A stretch of 64,000 nt of DNA from Lactifluus volemus (taxonomy: Eukaryota > Basidiomycota > Agaricomycetes > Russulales > Russulaceae): positions 310,001 through 374,000 of the forward strand of contig WTXI01000003.1 in assembly GCA_022376515.1 (NCBI GenBank). Reading direction: 5' to 3'. Numbering within the stretch: the first letter of the stretch is position 1; every line of letters starts with the position of its first letter. The notes beneath the pieces were generated by a model that had not been told where the DNA came from, did not search any database, and saw only the letters and a list, made by a program, of their open reading frames with translations. The position numbers and the translations under genes are program-made. Shown piece after piece: positions 11,552 to 22,665 of this stretch.

Positions 11552-13666
11552 ATGGGTGCCTCTGCCGTTGTAGATATTCGACCTATCTTTGGGGCCGCCT
11601 TCGCTGGGTTTTTCGTCAGCACTGTGTGCGTCTGATTCCTTTTCTAGTCATCGTTGTCGACCTCTTTTTGAGTTGGCGGACCCCTAGCTTGTTTGGTATG
11701 ACAATAATTCAGGCGTAAGTCAAAGTGATCTTTCAAGCTCGCTTCGGTTCGCATTAATAGCTTGGTTCATGCAGATGGACTTACTTTTGGTAATGAAATC
11801 TAACCCTACGAAGTTGTCACGAAAATAAGCCGTTGGTATTCCCAGGGATAGTCGCAACGAAGACTCGAGGTTACACAGAGTATTCATTGCGATCTTGATG
11901 TACGTGGTGGGACCCAACACTTGACAGCGTCTTACAAGTGGTGGTCTTACTAGCGTTCTAAATACCCTGCACACAATTCTAGTCTTTCATGCGCTCTACT
12001 GGTGAGATGGCCAGTGTGCCCTCCCAACCGTCCTTCGAAAGTCCATTATTTTAGGTACCTGATCCTGAACTTTGGCAACGTTGACAATCTAAACTTCAAT
12101 ATGTGGTGAGTTCTCTCATTTCAGTGGTTGTCACCTCTAATTTTCACCCTTAGGTCTATAAATGTACGCCCCCCATCGTGTGAACTTGAATCTCGCCACC
12201 TGATGCATACCACGTGTACTTCATGTAGATTCAAGGCGCAATTGCAGTATGCTATGCTTTGCTGATTCATCCAATGGTTGACTTACCATTACTTGTAGCC
12301 TACCGTTATCTTTTTAGTCCACCTGTTAGTCCTTGGTCCTTTTCAGCGAATTGACGTCCTGATCCGCCAGCGTAGTTGCTACGCAAGACGAATCTATATC
12401 TGTGGGCATTTCCTCCAGCAACTTTCTGTATTCCCGATTGTGACGTGATCGCTTGACAGTAAGCCAGAGGTTGATTTTCCCTGTGTTGATCGTAAGTACC
12501 CTGTGTGGGCGACTTATCGTACATTTTTCATCTATGTCATATTTGTAGGTGGGTTTAAGTAGCATTATCCCCAGTAAGCACTTGCTCCATTACGTGATGG
12601 ACTTCAAGTTCTTGTGATCAGCTCACCCGCGTTTTTGCAGTCATCGGATGGGGTGCGTTTCGCGCTCGCTTTTCACACCCATTCACAAACATTAACCCTT
12701 GTACCCCAGATATTGTCATTAAAGAGTATATGTGATTTCACTTGACCTCTCCGGGGAATTTGACGCCCATTATCAGGTTTTCCCTCAAACAATTCTCTCG
12801 TTATGGCATCTTTACCGTATGCCTCGATGTTCACTTCACTTTTCAACAGCGCATGACTTCTCAGTAGTGGTCCGCCTCCTTGGGATTGCTCGCAATGTTC
12901 TTGGCGGACATACTGAATGTCGTGGCGATGTGTTGGTATCTCTATCGCAAAAGAACTGGGCTCACGAGGCAAGTCATGGTTTGCTATTCCGAGATGAAAA
13001 TAAAAAATCCCTTCAATGCTCGTGTACAGAAGTGACACAACTATCAAGACCCTGATGACCTACTGCATCAGTACGGGCCTGTTGTCAAGGTGAGACTTGA
13101 TAACACATCACGTGGCCACGATAAATGAATGAAGTCAGCATCATTGCTCTTATGTCGTTTATTTTTGTAAGCGTTTCTCTTCTCTTCCTTGTGCCACCTT
13201 ACGCCGTGATTAGTTCTATACCGCGCCCACTACTCTGCTTTCGGACGCTTTATTCGGGACGGTAGATAAATGTTCGTCTGCTCTTATGTAGAGGATGATT
13301 TTCTGAAATTATCATTCCAGGTCACGTCAACTCCCTCCTCGCCATGTAAAGAGTACTTTCAGTCTTGAGGAGGGATTGCTGACATGTAAGGCTTTCAGGT
13401 TGAATAGCCGCGAGTCAATGCTTGGGCGGGAAGAGACTCCGGACGCTAGTACCTTCTACATGTCTTCGATCACAACTTCGCAACAGAAGGGAACAAACCA
13501 AGAGTCAATGCCCCGAGTTGGACAACCTTCGGCTCAGGAATCCGTTGACGTGCGCCAGTCAACTAGTAGAGACGTTCCGCCGTGCAAGCGTGATGACAAC
13601 ACGGAACCTAGCCTGCCCAACGTCGAAATATTGGTACAGATCCCTACACTTTGTTGCGGTACCTGA
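11552..13666 (+). CDS. DUF6534 seven-helix membrane protein
   Basis: Family of predicted seven-helix proteins abundant in Agaricomycetes, with no established function. The gene is broken into about a dozen very short exons that join in frame: MGASAVVDIRPIFGAAFAGF with STV-LFGMTIIQA; WTYFWDSRNEDSRLHRVFIA then VLNTLHTILVFHALYW; YLILNFGNVDNLNFNMW; a helix around TVIFLVHL-CYARRIYIC; WSASLGLLAMFLADILNVVA then CWYLYRKRTGLTR; SDTTIKTLMTYCISTGLLS; SIIALMSFIF; and NSLLAMLNSRESM, leading into a polar cytosolic tail. These are the hallmark blocks of the family (paired Arg-Thr-Gly after helix 5, TLM-Y--NTGLL block, LLAMLNSR end). One intron near 12972 seems to use a GC donor. The middle (12420-12760) and the last codons are the least certain. 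Confidence 0.75.
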
Positions 13667-14423
13667 ACTCATATGGTCACCTGTATCGAAGGATGCGGCC
13701 ATCTCGGGCTCTTCTTGTCTTGACAGCCAACGATCATTGATAGAGTCGGTATGAATGATTGCAAGTTTTAAAGTTTCGGGTTCGACGGTGAGTCAGTGGG
13801 TGACTGCCATCACTCTCACTGCTAGTAGTCGGTCATTGCTTTGCATAACTTTTTGTCACGGTGGATCATCAACGTGTATAATTACAGCATTTTAATTGAC
13901 TTCATACTCATGTTCTTGTCGCCCTGTGCACCTCCGAGTCTCGTTCCCATCTATAGGCCTTTCTGGTGTGTGGCGGTGGTTCCCGAGCTGCGTCCATTTG
14001 ACGTCATTCTATTGTGAGTTCTATCACTAAAAGTGGTATAGGCTGCTGCACCGTGCTCTCACGGAGAATTTGTCCACGTTGTGATACCCCTGACCACTTC
14101 AGCAGGACACATTAGGAATCGCAGGCACACTGCAAGTGTTAAAGCCAAGCCCCTCAAACCCCTCCTTTCGCCTATTGTCTTGCGATGGTTCCTTGTTCCG
14201 TTAGAATTGCGGAGCGAGCGGATCCGAGTCATGGCCTCCATTACGGCGCATTTGATAAGTACATTTCGAGAAGCGATGTTCAACACAGATCCCAGGTCTT
14301 CCCGTTACTTTCAAATGTTGCTATCTGAGTTGCGCCTAGACTTCTAGCTGATGTCGACTATCATCTCGCCTACTGTATATTAATACCGTATGTCCTGGCG
14401 GTTTCGCTGTCGCATCTGAAGAC
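13667..14423. other. Spacer before protease array; start of repeat homology
   Basis: No gene recognised. From about 14094 the sequence becomes similar to segments at 17370, 22335 and 26300 (shared ACACATTAGGAATCGCA and GATGGTTCCTTGTTCCGTTA blocks), so the duplicated unit begins here and includes the promoter region of the first protease gene. Confidence 0.6.
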
Positions 14424-16162
14424 ATGTCTGTTTCTCCCCTTCGCTTTACTTCCTCAGTCAAGGTCGGTGATGTTACTCGCGCCATTGTCACCAGCGACAC
14501 TGCACGCGCACGGAAATTTCTTGCTGGTACCCAGCCACATGGCCCGATAGCCCATAAGACACCAGAGCTCCGTCGGCGCCGTGGCGTGGCGAGCAAAGAC
14601 AGCCATAGTGACAGCCGCGGCCACGCTCAAGTTAATCTTGCCGACGACGGGAAGGCTGTTGACGATACTATTGATGCCACTGATGCTGGTCTGCTCGTGA
14701 TCTCCTCACCACATCTGTCACGCTACTGATAGTTGTCATGTCCTAGCCTTGATATATACCGCCACGGTCGGGGTCGGCAGCCCGCCCACTGATTATGTCC
14801 TTATTATCGACACCGGCAGTTCCAATACCTGGGTTGGTGCGAATAAGAAGTACAGCAAGACAGGTACCTCCAAGGAGACTAGCAATGACGTAGTAAGTCA
14901 CGGCTCTGTCCAGCATAGGCCGATATCTGTCCTCAAATTTATCTCTTAGTCAGTCAGCTATGGGTCGGGCGCTTTCACTGGGAAGGAATGTGGGCATCTT
15001 TTATTTTCCGGTGCTTCGTACCTGTCAGATGCTATCTTGTGGTTCTAGACTTGGATCAAGTGACGCTCTCTCCCTCGCTCACCATCAAGTCCCAAAGCAT
15101 CGGCGTTGCTTCCTCTTCTCGAGGATTCAATGATGTCGATGGTATCCTCGGGTACTATTTTCTACTTCCTGTCAAGGCGCCCTATCGTTTGACTCAATCA
15201 TAAATTCGCAGTATTGGCCCCGTCGATCTCACTCAGGGCACGATTGGGGGGAGAACTCCTGTCCCCACCATAACAGATAATCTTTTCCAACAAGGCACGA
15301 TTACTACGGAGTCTATCGGCATTTTCTACCAACCATCTACTTCTGCGGGCGCCCTTGCCAACGGCGAGCTCAAATTCGGAGGGATCGATTCGTCCAAGTT
15401 TGAATTTTTACTCAATTAGTGTCGCGCTGCGAGACTGAAACATTTATAAAAGGATCGTCGGCGATGTGAACTATGTACCGATCACGAGCACCTCGCCTGC
15501 AAGCCGCTATTGGGGAGTCGATCAAACCGTCACCTACGGTTCCAGTGGAGAAACAATCTTAGGGTTGACCTCTGGTATCGTTGACACTGGAACCACACTC
15601 ATTCTCCTTGCCACTGGTTCGATTCTTTCCTAACGTCGTATATCATCACACTCAATGCTGTGAATCACCTTCCCCACAGACGCATTCCAGACGTACCAGC
15701 AAGCTACTGGTGCAACGCTCGATCAGTTCGTTCTGCACTGTCCAACTCAGAGCTGAGAAGGCAACTAATTTCCACGATTTCCTTGTGTCTTCTAGGACGA
15801 CTGGTCTTCTTACCATCACTGCTTCTCAGTTTGAGAATCTGCAGTCGCTGTTCTTCAACATTGGGGGCATCTCGTATGAGCTGACCCCCAACGCCCAAAT
15901 CTGGCCTCGTTCGTTGAATGCCCAGATCAATGGTGACAAGGATAGCATCTATCTAATCGTGGCCGACCTTCAAAGCCCGTCGGGTCAGGGGCTCGACTTC
16001 ATCAGTATGTTTTCCTTTATCTTGTGTAGAACCTTCGTGTTAACTGGCATATTTTATCCAGACGGGTTTTCGTTCCTGCAACGTTACTACAGTGTGTACG
16101 ACGTAACTAACTCACAAGTGGGGCTGGCGGCCACGCCGTTTACCAATGCCGAAACCAACTAA
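14424..16162 (+). CDS. A1 family aspartic protease, array copy 1
   Basis: Pepsin-like endopeptidase. Nine exons join in frame with introns at 14689-14746, 14893-14949, 14990-15048, 15152-15211, 15398-15452, 15617-15679, 15726-15795 and 16005-16061. The spliced length is 1260 bases, 419 residues. Residues 1-90 look like a propeptide. The first catalytic motif is DTGSSNTW, followed by the flap SYGSGAFTG, then SIGVASSSRGF and ESIGIFYQPSTSAG. The second catalytic motif is GIVDTGTTLILLATD, and the C-terminal domain contains NAQIWPRSLN and GFSFLQRYYSVYD. This matches the common basidiomycete secreted protease group. Frame breaks in unspliced DNA are all explained by introns, although several donors (GTTTGA, GTTCGA) are weak. 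No signal peptide is visible before MSVSPLRF. It is the most diverged of the four copies. Confidence 0.82.
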
Positions 16163-16402
16163 CTGGTACGAGCGAAGTTCACCCAGCACTGGCTGAGGGA
16201 GGTTGTTCTGTGTCTTCGATGTACTTGTAGTAGAATCTTGTCGTTCTTGATGTACGGTGAACGGCGACAACTCGATCAATGATTCAAATGGTGTTTCTCC
16301 CTCATAAATTTCATATACTTTCATCAATTCCTCGCACGCCTTGTCCCGCCTGCATGCACACAATTTGTCTGGAGAGCCGGTCACTACGAGGAGATCGTGC
16401 AC
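16112..16402 (-). other. Conserved antisense open frame overlapping protease 3' end
   Basis: A minus-strand frame with a protein-like core (LLVVTGSPDKLCACRRDKAC, then EELMKVYEIYEGE) lies just downstream of protease copy 1. It recurs below copies 2 (about 19570-19700), 3 (24550-24680) and 4 (28500-28640) with mostly conservative changes, and each copy has an AAG at the same upstream point that could be a splice acceptor. It could be the last exon of a small convergent gene or simply shared repeat sequence. No domain recognised. Confidence 0.25.
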
Positions 16403-17693
16403 CGCTTGGAAGAGTATATGTGGTCTGAGCGAGAGTGCTGCAAGGGGTTTGGCTTGGGGTGAGCATGTCTGAGATCCTGATCTCAGGCTACACGATCTAC
16501 ATGACGGTGCGCTAAGTTTGGACCCAGATACTCCCGCATAAGGATAATCAATAGAATGAAGAATGAATATTCATTATGCAAAAACTGTGAGATTAAAAAT
16601 AGGATTAGATGCTCTATGCTTATGTATTTGAACAGGGATGGAATGGAAAAGGGACAGAACGCAGAGTCACACATTAATAAACCTTTTTACACACAGAAAA
16701 AAGGCAAGAGAAGAAAACTTCATCAGATAAGCTTGGCAGAGTCGGTTGCCCAGGCGAAGATGCACAGTTGCTCTTTGCAGATGGGGGCTGCGACCAGCGC
16801 GCAATTGGGGGACTGGTGCTGGCACCAGCACCGGCCCACCAGACAGAGCGTGCCGGAGAAACCTGGGATCCAGTCTCGCTCTCACACAGCGACACAACAC
16901 GCATGTGCCGTGGCTGCCTGTGCGATGCAGATGTGGGATGGGCGTCCGCGAGTCACGTTACGCTTCACGGTGATGCCTGAGTAGTGTTGCCGCCACAGCA
17001 CGGTGACTGTGAAGTGACTGTGACTGCGCTGTGATATTTCAAACTCAGTCACACTTCACAGTTTGACAATGCGCTGTGAAGCACTAGGCATTATTGTTGA
17101 CACTCTTGGCCATACTCAAAGCTACACATCTTCAGAAACGATTTTTCATCACTTCCATCAGTATGACTGTTTTTTTTGAATGTTGGTTCAATTTCTTCCA
17201 CATGGTAGTTTTTATCCCTGTTGTGAGCCATTTGAGCACCGAAGTGTGTTCCCACGCATCAAATTCGGCTGCACTGTCACTTTACTGTACTGTGCGGCAA
17301 CACTATTCCGGACCCGCTTATCGTTATGGAACGGGCTGTAATTGACGTCCCCACCTATACCAGTACTAGTGGCGTAGCCCAGCAAGACACATTAGGAATC
17401 GCAGGCACACTGCCGGTGTTAAGCCAGGCCGCTCCTTTGATCTACTGTCTTGTTTCTGTGATCAACCTCCGCGATGGTTCCTTGTTCCGTTAGAATTCCG
17501 TGAGCGCATCGTAATCTACGTCACTGCGCGTTTGAAAGTACATTTCGAGAAACCATGTTCAACTCAGGTCCCAGATCCTTCCATTACTTTCACACCGCTG
17601 CTTTCCGAGTCCCGCCCAGATTCCTAGTTGGTGTTGCCTGTCGCCTATATCAATACCGTATGTCCTGGTGGTTTCGCTGCCAGATCTAAAGAC
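16163..17693. other. Spacer of repeat unit 1-2
   Basis: Repeat-unit spacer. 16550-16980 is shared with 19810-20260 and 24800-25200. 16985-17240 is rich in inverted CACTGTGAAGTG-type motifs and resembles both edges of the hAT-bearing segment at 20224-22200, as if the middle of the element had been lost here. From 17343 the next unit starts, with GTCCCCACCTATACCAGTAC. No independent gene supported. Confidence 0.5.
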
Positions 17694-19421
17694 ATGTCCG
17701 TTTCTCCCCTTCGCTTTACTTCCTCAGTCAGGGTCGGTGATGTTGCTCGCGCCGTTGTCGCCCGCGACACTGCACGTGCACGGAAATTTCTTGCTGGTAC
17801 CCAGCCACATGGCCCGATAGCCCATAAGACACCAGAGCTCCGTCGGCGCGGTGCCGTGGCGGGCAAAGACAGCCATGGTGACAGCCGCGGCCACGCTCAA
17901 GTTAATCTTGCCGACGACGGGAAGGTTGTTGACGATACTATTGATGTCACTGATGCTGGTCTGCTCGTGATCTCCTCACCACATCTGTCACGCTACTGAT
18001 AGTTGTCATGTCTTAGCCTTGATATATACCGCCACGGTCGGGGTCGGCAGCCCGCCCACTGATTATGCCCTTATTATCGACACCGGCAGTTCCAATACCT
18101 GGGTTGGTGCGACTAAGAAGTACAGAAAGACAGGTACCTCCAAGGAAACTAGAAATGACGTAGTAAGTCACGGCTCTGTCCAGCATAGGCCGATATTTGT
18201 CCTCAAATTTATCTCTTAGTCAGTCGGCTATGGGTCGGGCTCTTTCAGTGGGAGGGAATGTGGGCATCTTTTGTTTTCCGGCGCTTCGTGCTGTCAGATG
18301 CTATCTTGTGATTCTAGACACGGACCAGGTGACGCTCTCTCCCTCGCTCACCATCAAGTCCCAAAGCATCGGCGTTGCTTCCTCTTCTCAAGGATTCGCG
18401 GGTTTCGATGGTATCCTCGGGTACTATTTTCTACTTCCTGTCAAGGCGCCCTATCGTTTGACTCAATCACCGATTCGCAGTATTGGCCCCGTCGATCTCA
18501 CTCAGGGTACGATTGGGGGGAGAACTCCTGTCCCCACCATAACAGATAGTCTTTTCAAACAAGGCTCGATTACTACGGAGTCTATCGGCATTTTCTACCA
18601 ACCATCTACTTCGACGGGCAGCATTGCCAACGGAGAGCTCACGTTCGGAGGTATCGATTCGTCCAAGTTCTTATTTTTATTCAATTAGTGTCGCGCTGTG
18701 AGACTGAAGCGGTTATAAAAGGATCGTCGGCGATGTGAATTATGTACCGATCACGAGCACCCCGCGTGCAGGCCACTATTGGGGTATCGATCAAAGCGTC
18801 ACCTACGGTTCCAGTGGAGAATCAATCTTAGGGTTGACCTCTGGTATCGTTGACACTGGAACTACACTCGTTCTCCTTGCCACTGGTTCGATTCTTTCCC
18901 AACATCGTATATCATCACACTCAAGGCTGTGAATATCCCCACAGACGCATACCAGAAGTACCAGCAAGTTACTGGTGCAACACTCGACGAGTTCGTTCTG
19001 CCCTGTTCAACTCCGAGTCGGGGCTGAGGAGGCAACTAATTACCACAATTTCTAGGACGAATGGTTATCTTACTATCACTGCTTCCCAGTTTGAGAATCT
19101 GCAGTCGCTGTTCTTCAACATTGGGGGCATCTCGTATGAGCTGACCCCCAACGCCCAAATCTGGCCTCGTTCGTTGAATGGCCAGATCAATGGTGATAAG
19201 GATAGCATCTATCTAGTCGTGGGCGACACTGGAAAGCCGTCGGGTCAGGGGCTTGACTTCCTCAGTATGACTTCCTTCACTTGAGTAGAACTTTCATGCT
19301 AACTGGCATATTTTATCCAGACGGGTTCGCGTTCCTGCAACGTTACTACAGTGTGTACGACGTAACTAACTCACGAGTGGGGCTGGCGGCCACGCCGTTT
19401 ACCTTTGCCGAAACCAACTAA
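17694..19421 (+). CDS. A1 family aspartic protease, array copy 2
   Basis: Same nine-exon architecture as copy 1 and no frame break once spliced. Propeptide from MSVSPLRFTSSVRVGDVARA; first catalytic motif DTGSSNTW in exon 2; flap exon GYGSGSFSGRE; second motif GIVDTGTTLVLLATD; ends GFAFLQRYYSVYDVTNSR and AETN. Position two of the flap block is Gly instead of the Ser of copies 1 and 4 (SVGYGSG against SVSYGSG). The 3' half is almost identical to copy 3. Catalytic residues are all present, so a working acid protease is likely if expressed. As in the other copies, no signal peptide could be found upstream. Confidence 0.82.
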
Positions 19422-20756
19422 CTGGCGGGGGTCTGTCAAGTATGGAATCAGCGGTACGAGCGAAGTTCACTCAGCGCTGGCCGAGGACGTTTTTGTGTTT
19501 TCGCTGTACTTGTAGTGGAATTTTGTCGTCGATAAACAGCGATAACTCGATCTATGGTTCAAATGGTATTTCTCCCTCATAAATTTCATAAACTTTCACC
19601 AATTCCTCGCATGCCTTGTCCCGCCTGCATGCACACAATTTGTCTGGAGAGCCGGTCACTACGAGGAGATTGTGCACCGCTTAGAAGAGTATATGTAGTC
19701 CGAGCGAGAGTGCTGCAAGGGGCTTGGCTTCGGGTGAGCATGTCTGAGGCTACACGATCTACATGACGGGGCGCTAAGTTTGGACCCAGATACTCCCGCA
19801 TAAGGATAATCAATAGAATGAAGAATGAATATTCATTATGCAAAAACTGTGAGATTAAAAACAGGGTTAGATGCTCTATGCTTACGTATTTGAACAGGGA
19901 TGGAATGGAAAAGGAACAGAACGCAGAGTCACAGAGGGAGATTAATAAGCCCTTTTACCACAGAAAAATGGCAAGAGAGGAAAACTTCATCAGACAAGCT
20001 TGGCAGGAGTCGGTTGCCCAGGCGAAGATACACAGTTGCCCTTTGCAGATGGGGGCTGCGACCAGCGCGCAATTGAGGGACTGGTGCTGGCACCAGCACC
20101 GGCCCACCAGACAGAGTGTGCCGGAGAAACCTCCCTGGATCCAGTCTCGCTCTCACACAGCGACACAACACGCATGTGCCGTGGCTGCCTGTGCGATGCA
20201 GATGTAGGATGGGCGTCCGCGAGTCACGTTACGCGTCACGGTGATGCCCTAGACAGCACAGTGACTGTGAGGTGACTGAGACTGCGCTGTGATATTTCAA
20301 ACTCAGTCACACTTCAGTTTGACAACGCGCTGTGAAGCATGTGAAGCACTGTGCACAGTAGGCATTATTGTTGACACTCTTGGCCATACTCAAAGCTACA
20401 CATCTTCAGAAACGATTTTTCATCACTTCCATCAGTATTACTCTCGTTTTTTCCTGGATGTTGGTTCAATTTCTTCCACATGGTAGTTTTTATCCCTCAC
20501 CGAGCCATTTCAGCACCCATCACAAATGTTGGTCTGACTTACCTCTCTGCCCCATTCGCTGCCCCTTCAATTCTGCGTTCACTTCTTCAACCACTACCTC
20601 TCGACCATCCTTGGGGCCACTAGCCCGAGTGTGACACGCCGGCACCCATGCCATACCCTCTCTCGCCCATGATGCCACAGTAGCAACAAACACCTTGATG
20701 CTCGGACCTGCTCGGAGCTGGCTCAACTAGTCGATGAGTAAGATCAGATTACAGTT
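19422..20756. other. Spacer of repeat unit 2
   Basis: Shares its first 800 bases with the spacers after copies 1 and 3. Around 20224-20360 it holds many CACTGTG/CACAGTG inverted motifs that may be one end of a hAT element. No independent gene recognised. Confidence 0.45.
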
Positions 20757-21208
20757 GCTGATGAGCTACGACGTTACATCGAGGAGGGCCTTATAGAAGA
20801 AGCTGAATATACCAATGATTTTAGTCTCACATGGTACTGGCAAGTGAGTTCTCGTTGAGGTTTGCGTTCAGTTTTTTTTTCGCAGTGAACATCTCGGTGC
20901 TTATGTCAGCACTTTCAAGTTGTGCCCGCTATCCTTGCGGGCCTTGTTCATCGCTCATTGCACTCACTGCTCACACTGGCACTTGAATATTCTTTTTTAC
21001 ATTCAATCTGATTACGTTTTCAGGCCAGATGATACCAGTTTCTGGCCCTGTATCACATTGCACTTGATGTCCTTCCTGTTCAAGCCTCCTCAGTTGCATG
21101 TGAATGTGTGTTCTCATCAAGCAAAGAGACTGTCATGTGCCACAGGCCCACAGCCGCCTCTCCACTGAACTCATGGAGGTTCTGCAATTTCTCAAGTACA
21201 CATATTGA
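20757..21208 (+). pseudogene. hAT transposase remnant, C-terminal dimerisation region
   Basis: Fragments of a hAT-family transposase. DELRRYIEEGLIEEAEYTND (20760 on) is followed by the conserved C-terminal block ALDVLPVQASSVACECVFSS at about 21060-21120, then, in a shifted frame, RLSTELMEVLQFLKYTY ending at a stop near 21206. This order (ALD-P-QASSVACER-FSS then RR-RL-PELMEALQ-LK) is the signature end of hAT transposases. A frameshift lies between the two blocks and the N-terminal catalytic part is absent, so the element is dead. Confidence 0.7.
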
Positions 21209-21485
21209 CAAGATCATCTCAATCTGATGGAGGGTTTGGTAACTTCAGAAGAGGACTTATTAGATGCAGAAACATCATCTATTTCAAACTGATGAAGTGC
21301 GAGAGCTACTGTGAAAGGTCAAATTAACAGCCTCATTGGATTGTTAAATGGGGAAGCATTGTAATTCTTGTAGATACATCAAAACTTTATTAAAAACAGT
21401 TGAAAATGTCGATTTTTTTCGTGGTCTATAAATAGTTACAGTGGTAAGAGCAGTGATTGCCTTCACTTCACAATACAGTACAGTA

Positions 21486-22180
21486 CAGTGTTCGGTCACT
21501 CCTTGACACCGTAGATTGAGATTTGGGTTTTGTCATCCCCATGCCACAAATTTGGCAATTCTGAGTTGGTATGATTATTGAGTGGTATCTCAAGCCTATA
21601 TCTACAAAATTTCAAGCCAATAAAAGATGTTTAATACAACGAACGACATTGATTTGTGAATAGAGTCCAATTACCACGAAATTCACTCCTTGACACAGTG
21701 TGACATCCGTGTGACACCTGTTATCTACGTTCCCACACCACTAATCAGCTGTCAATCCAAAGTGATATGTGAGGGGATGCGAGGTCGATTGGATCGGGCT
21801 TTCACGCAAATGTCACGCAGACTCCCACTCATCAAGCCATCTGTTTTGTCTGATTTTTCATGACACCAATTGTTGCCCGATTTACTCATTTAGGTAGTCA
21901 AATCGTTGCCAATGTCAGCGCGATTCATGCCTAATTTTTAGAACCACTGTAGTCTATCAGAATATCTGTACATGAGTGGTCGAAAAGTTGGTACAATCAA
22001 AAAAAATGCTAAATTTGGTGTAATGACCAGTATGCTGCCCTAACGACTTGTTAAAAAAATTTGAGATTTTTTATATGTATAGAGTAGACATAACAGATTA
22101 ACTTTTGTTAGTGAAGTTAAGTGAATGGACGAGATTTGAGAGTGACAAGGCTTACTGTGTCAAGGAGTGACCGAACACTG
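21486..22180. mobile_element. Non-autonomous Tc1/mariner-type MITE
   Basis: 695-base element. The left end starts CAGTGTTCGGTCACTCCTTG and its first 24 bases are repeated exactly in inverse at the right end (22157-22180); similarity continues a few bases inward with one mismatch. Both ends are flanked by the dinucleotide TA (21484-21485 and 22181-22182), the target duplication of Tc1/mariner transposons. There is no substantial open frame, so it depends on a transposase elsewhere. An internal partial repeat of the end (CACTCCTTGACACAGTG) occurs near 21687. Confidence 0.85.
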
Positions 22181-22665
22181 TACTTCACAGCACACTTTGA
22201 TCACTGTGAAATGTGTTCCCACGCATCAAATTCGGCTGCACTTGTCACTTTACTGCACTGTGCGGCAACACTATTCCGGACCCGCCTATCGTTATGCAAC
22301 GGGCTGTAATTGACGTCCCCACCTATACCAGTACTAGTGGCGTAGCCCAGCAAGACACATTAGGAATCGCAGGCAACACTGCCAGTGTTCAGCCAGGCCG
22401 CTCCTTTGGTCTATTGTCTTGTTTCTGTGATCAACCTCCGCGATGGTTCCTTGTTCCGTTAGAATTCCGTCGCGAACGCATCATAATCTACGTCACGGCG
22501 CGTTTGAAAGTACATTTCGAGAAACCATGTTCAACACAGGTCCCAGATCCTTCCATTACGTTCATACCGCTGCTTTCCGAGTCCCGCCCAGATTCCTAGT
22601 TGGTGTTGCCTGTCGCCTATATCAATACCGTATGTCCTGGTGGTTTCGCTGCCAGATCTAAAGAC

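Noticed and set aside
11880..12000. Frameshift in the DUF6534 gene (LLAF then stop before NTLHT)
   Set aside because: A 54-base intron with a GTACGT donor and a CTAG acceptor removes the apparent break and restores the conserved helix.
14749..16162. Protease frames interrupted by stops, first read as four pseudogenes
   Set aside because: Each interruption is a GT-AG intron at a matching position in all copies, and the spliced copy 1 is an exact multiple of three (1260 bases) with all family motifs.
16556..16984. 142-residue plus-strand frame (MKNEYSLCKNCEIKNR...) and overlapping minus-strand frames
   Set aside because: It lies in repeat spacer, all frames are open by composition, and the reading frame shifts between repeat copies; no domain.
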